A stretch of 7,282 nt of DNA, from the NCBI GenBank assembly GCA_023228705.1, contig JALOAS010000128.1:1-7282 (forward strand), written 5' to 3'. The notes below the pieces were generated by a model. That model did no database searches. It saw only the letters and a program-made list of their open reading frames with translations, and was not told the DNA's origin. Source of the DNA: Ottowia sp. (GTDB lineage Bacteria; Pseudomonadota; Gammaproteobacteria; Burkholderiales; Burkholderiaceae_C). Below, piece after piece: positions 7,272-7,282 of this stretch (position 1 is its first letter; each line of letters begins with the position of its first letter). A program made the position numbers and the translations under genes.

Positions 7272-7275
7272 GATG
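7270..7275 (-). promoter_or_regulatory. -10 half of a predicted circle-junction promoter
   Basis: On the minus strand this is CATCAT, 4 of 6 matches to TATAAT. Only when the two IS ends are joined does it lie 17 bp after TTGACA from the other end (5753-5748). Confidence 0.5.
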
Positions 7276-7278
7276 TCT

Positions 7279-7282
7279 AGCG
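7279..7282. other. Resumption of host sequence after the IS
   Basis: AGCG is host DNA beyond the IS. Joined to CTCCT (5729-5733), its AGC completes the reverse complement of GCTAGGAG at 5545-5552, so it is the last part of the palindromic element's second arm. Confidence 0.65.

Larger units (their letters stand above)
5734..7278 (-). mobile_element. Complete IS1111-group (IS110 family) insertion sequence, about 1545 bp
   Basis: One transposase gene on the minus strand is bounded by perfect 13-bp inverted repeats ATGGATTGACCTG (5737-5749) and CAGGTCAATCCAT (7259-7271). These are subterminal: 3 bp (GAT) lie outside the repeat at the transposase 3' side and 7 bp (GATGTCT) at the 5' side. This 3/7 layout, the absence of a target duplication, and a long non-coding 3' end (about 310 bp) against a short 5' end (about 100 bp) are hallmarks of the IS1111 group. 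CT is present at both junctions (5732-5733 and 7277-7278), so the boundary is ambiguous by 2 bp and CT is the likely recombination core. Excision leaves GGCTCCT joined to AGCG, which extends the host palindrome. The exact IS name was not determined. Confidence 0.9.

Noticed and set aside
5729..7282. Target-site duplication flanking the IS
   Set aside because: Only the CT dinucleotide is shared at the two junctions. That is explained by a retained recombination core rather than a staggered-cut duplication.

Overview
The window comes from a GC-rich beta-proteobacterium, most likely Comamonadaceae (Acidovorax/Comamonas-like). The basis is codon use, protein similarity by eye, and the gene order ABC exporter - ibaG - murA - hisG - hisD, which is typical of Burkholderiales. 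No database search was possible, so the taxon is an inference.

Layout. Positions 1-118 hold a heptamer tandem array (AACGCTC) that runs off the left edge. Next is a tightly packed plus-strand gene run: a YadG-type ABC ATPase (151-1122), a YadH-type ABC-2 permease overlapping it by ATGA (1119-1964), the BolA-family protein IbaG (1995-2240), MurA (2277-3551), short-form HisG (3565-4227) and HisD (4224-5549, again an ATGA overlap). The run combines envelope export, peptidoglycan precursor synthesis and the first and last steps of histidine biosynthesis. An mla lipid-transport operon is expected upstream and hisC downstream, but neither is visible.

The hisD stop codon lies inside the first arm of a long imperfect palindrome (5545-5733) that looks like a dispersed repeat. 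An IS1111-group (IS110 family) insertion sequence of about 1545 bp (5734-7278) sits in the outer end of its second arm. The IS has 13-bp perfect subterminal inverted repeats, 3 bp and 7 bp from its ends, and a complete minus-strand DEDD transposase (6059-7177). Removing the IS in silico restores three more base pairs of the host palindrome, which fixes the insertion point.

The most interesting part is the 3' non-coding end of the IS (5750-6058, minus strand). It can be folded by eye into a 5' hairpin followed by two adjacent stem-enclosed loops of about 50 nt. The first loop carries a 9-nt match to the target palindrome. The second carries an 8-nt match to the IS end plus core CT. This is the layout expected of a bridge RNA/seekRNA with target- and donor-binding loops. 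Joining the two IS ends in a circle would also create a promoter, with TTGACA 17 bp from CATCAT, driving the transposase. The system is therefore readable from sequence alone: a guide RNA, its recombinase, its donor ends and its occupied target.
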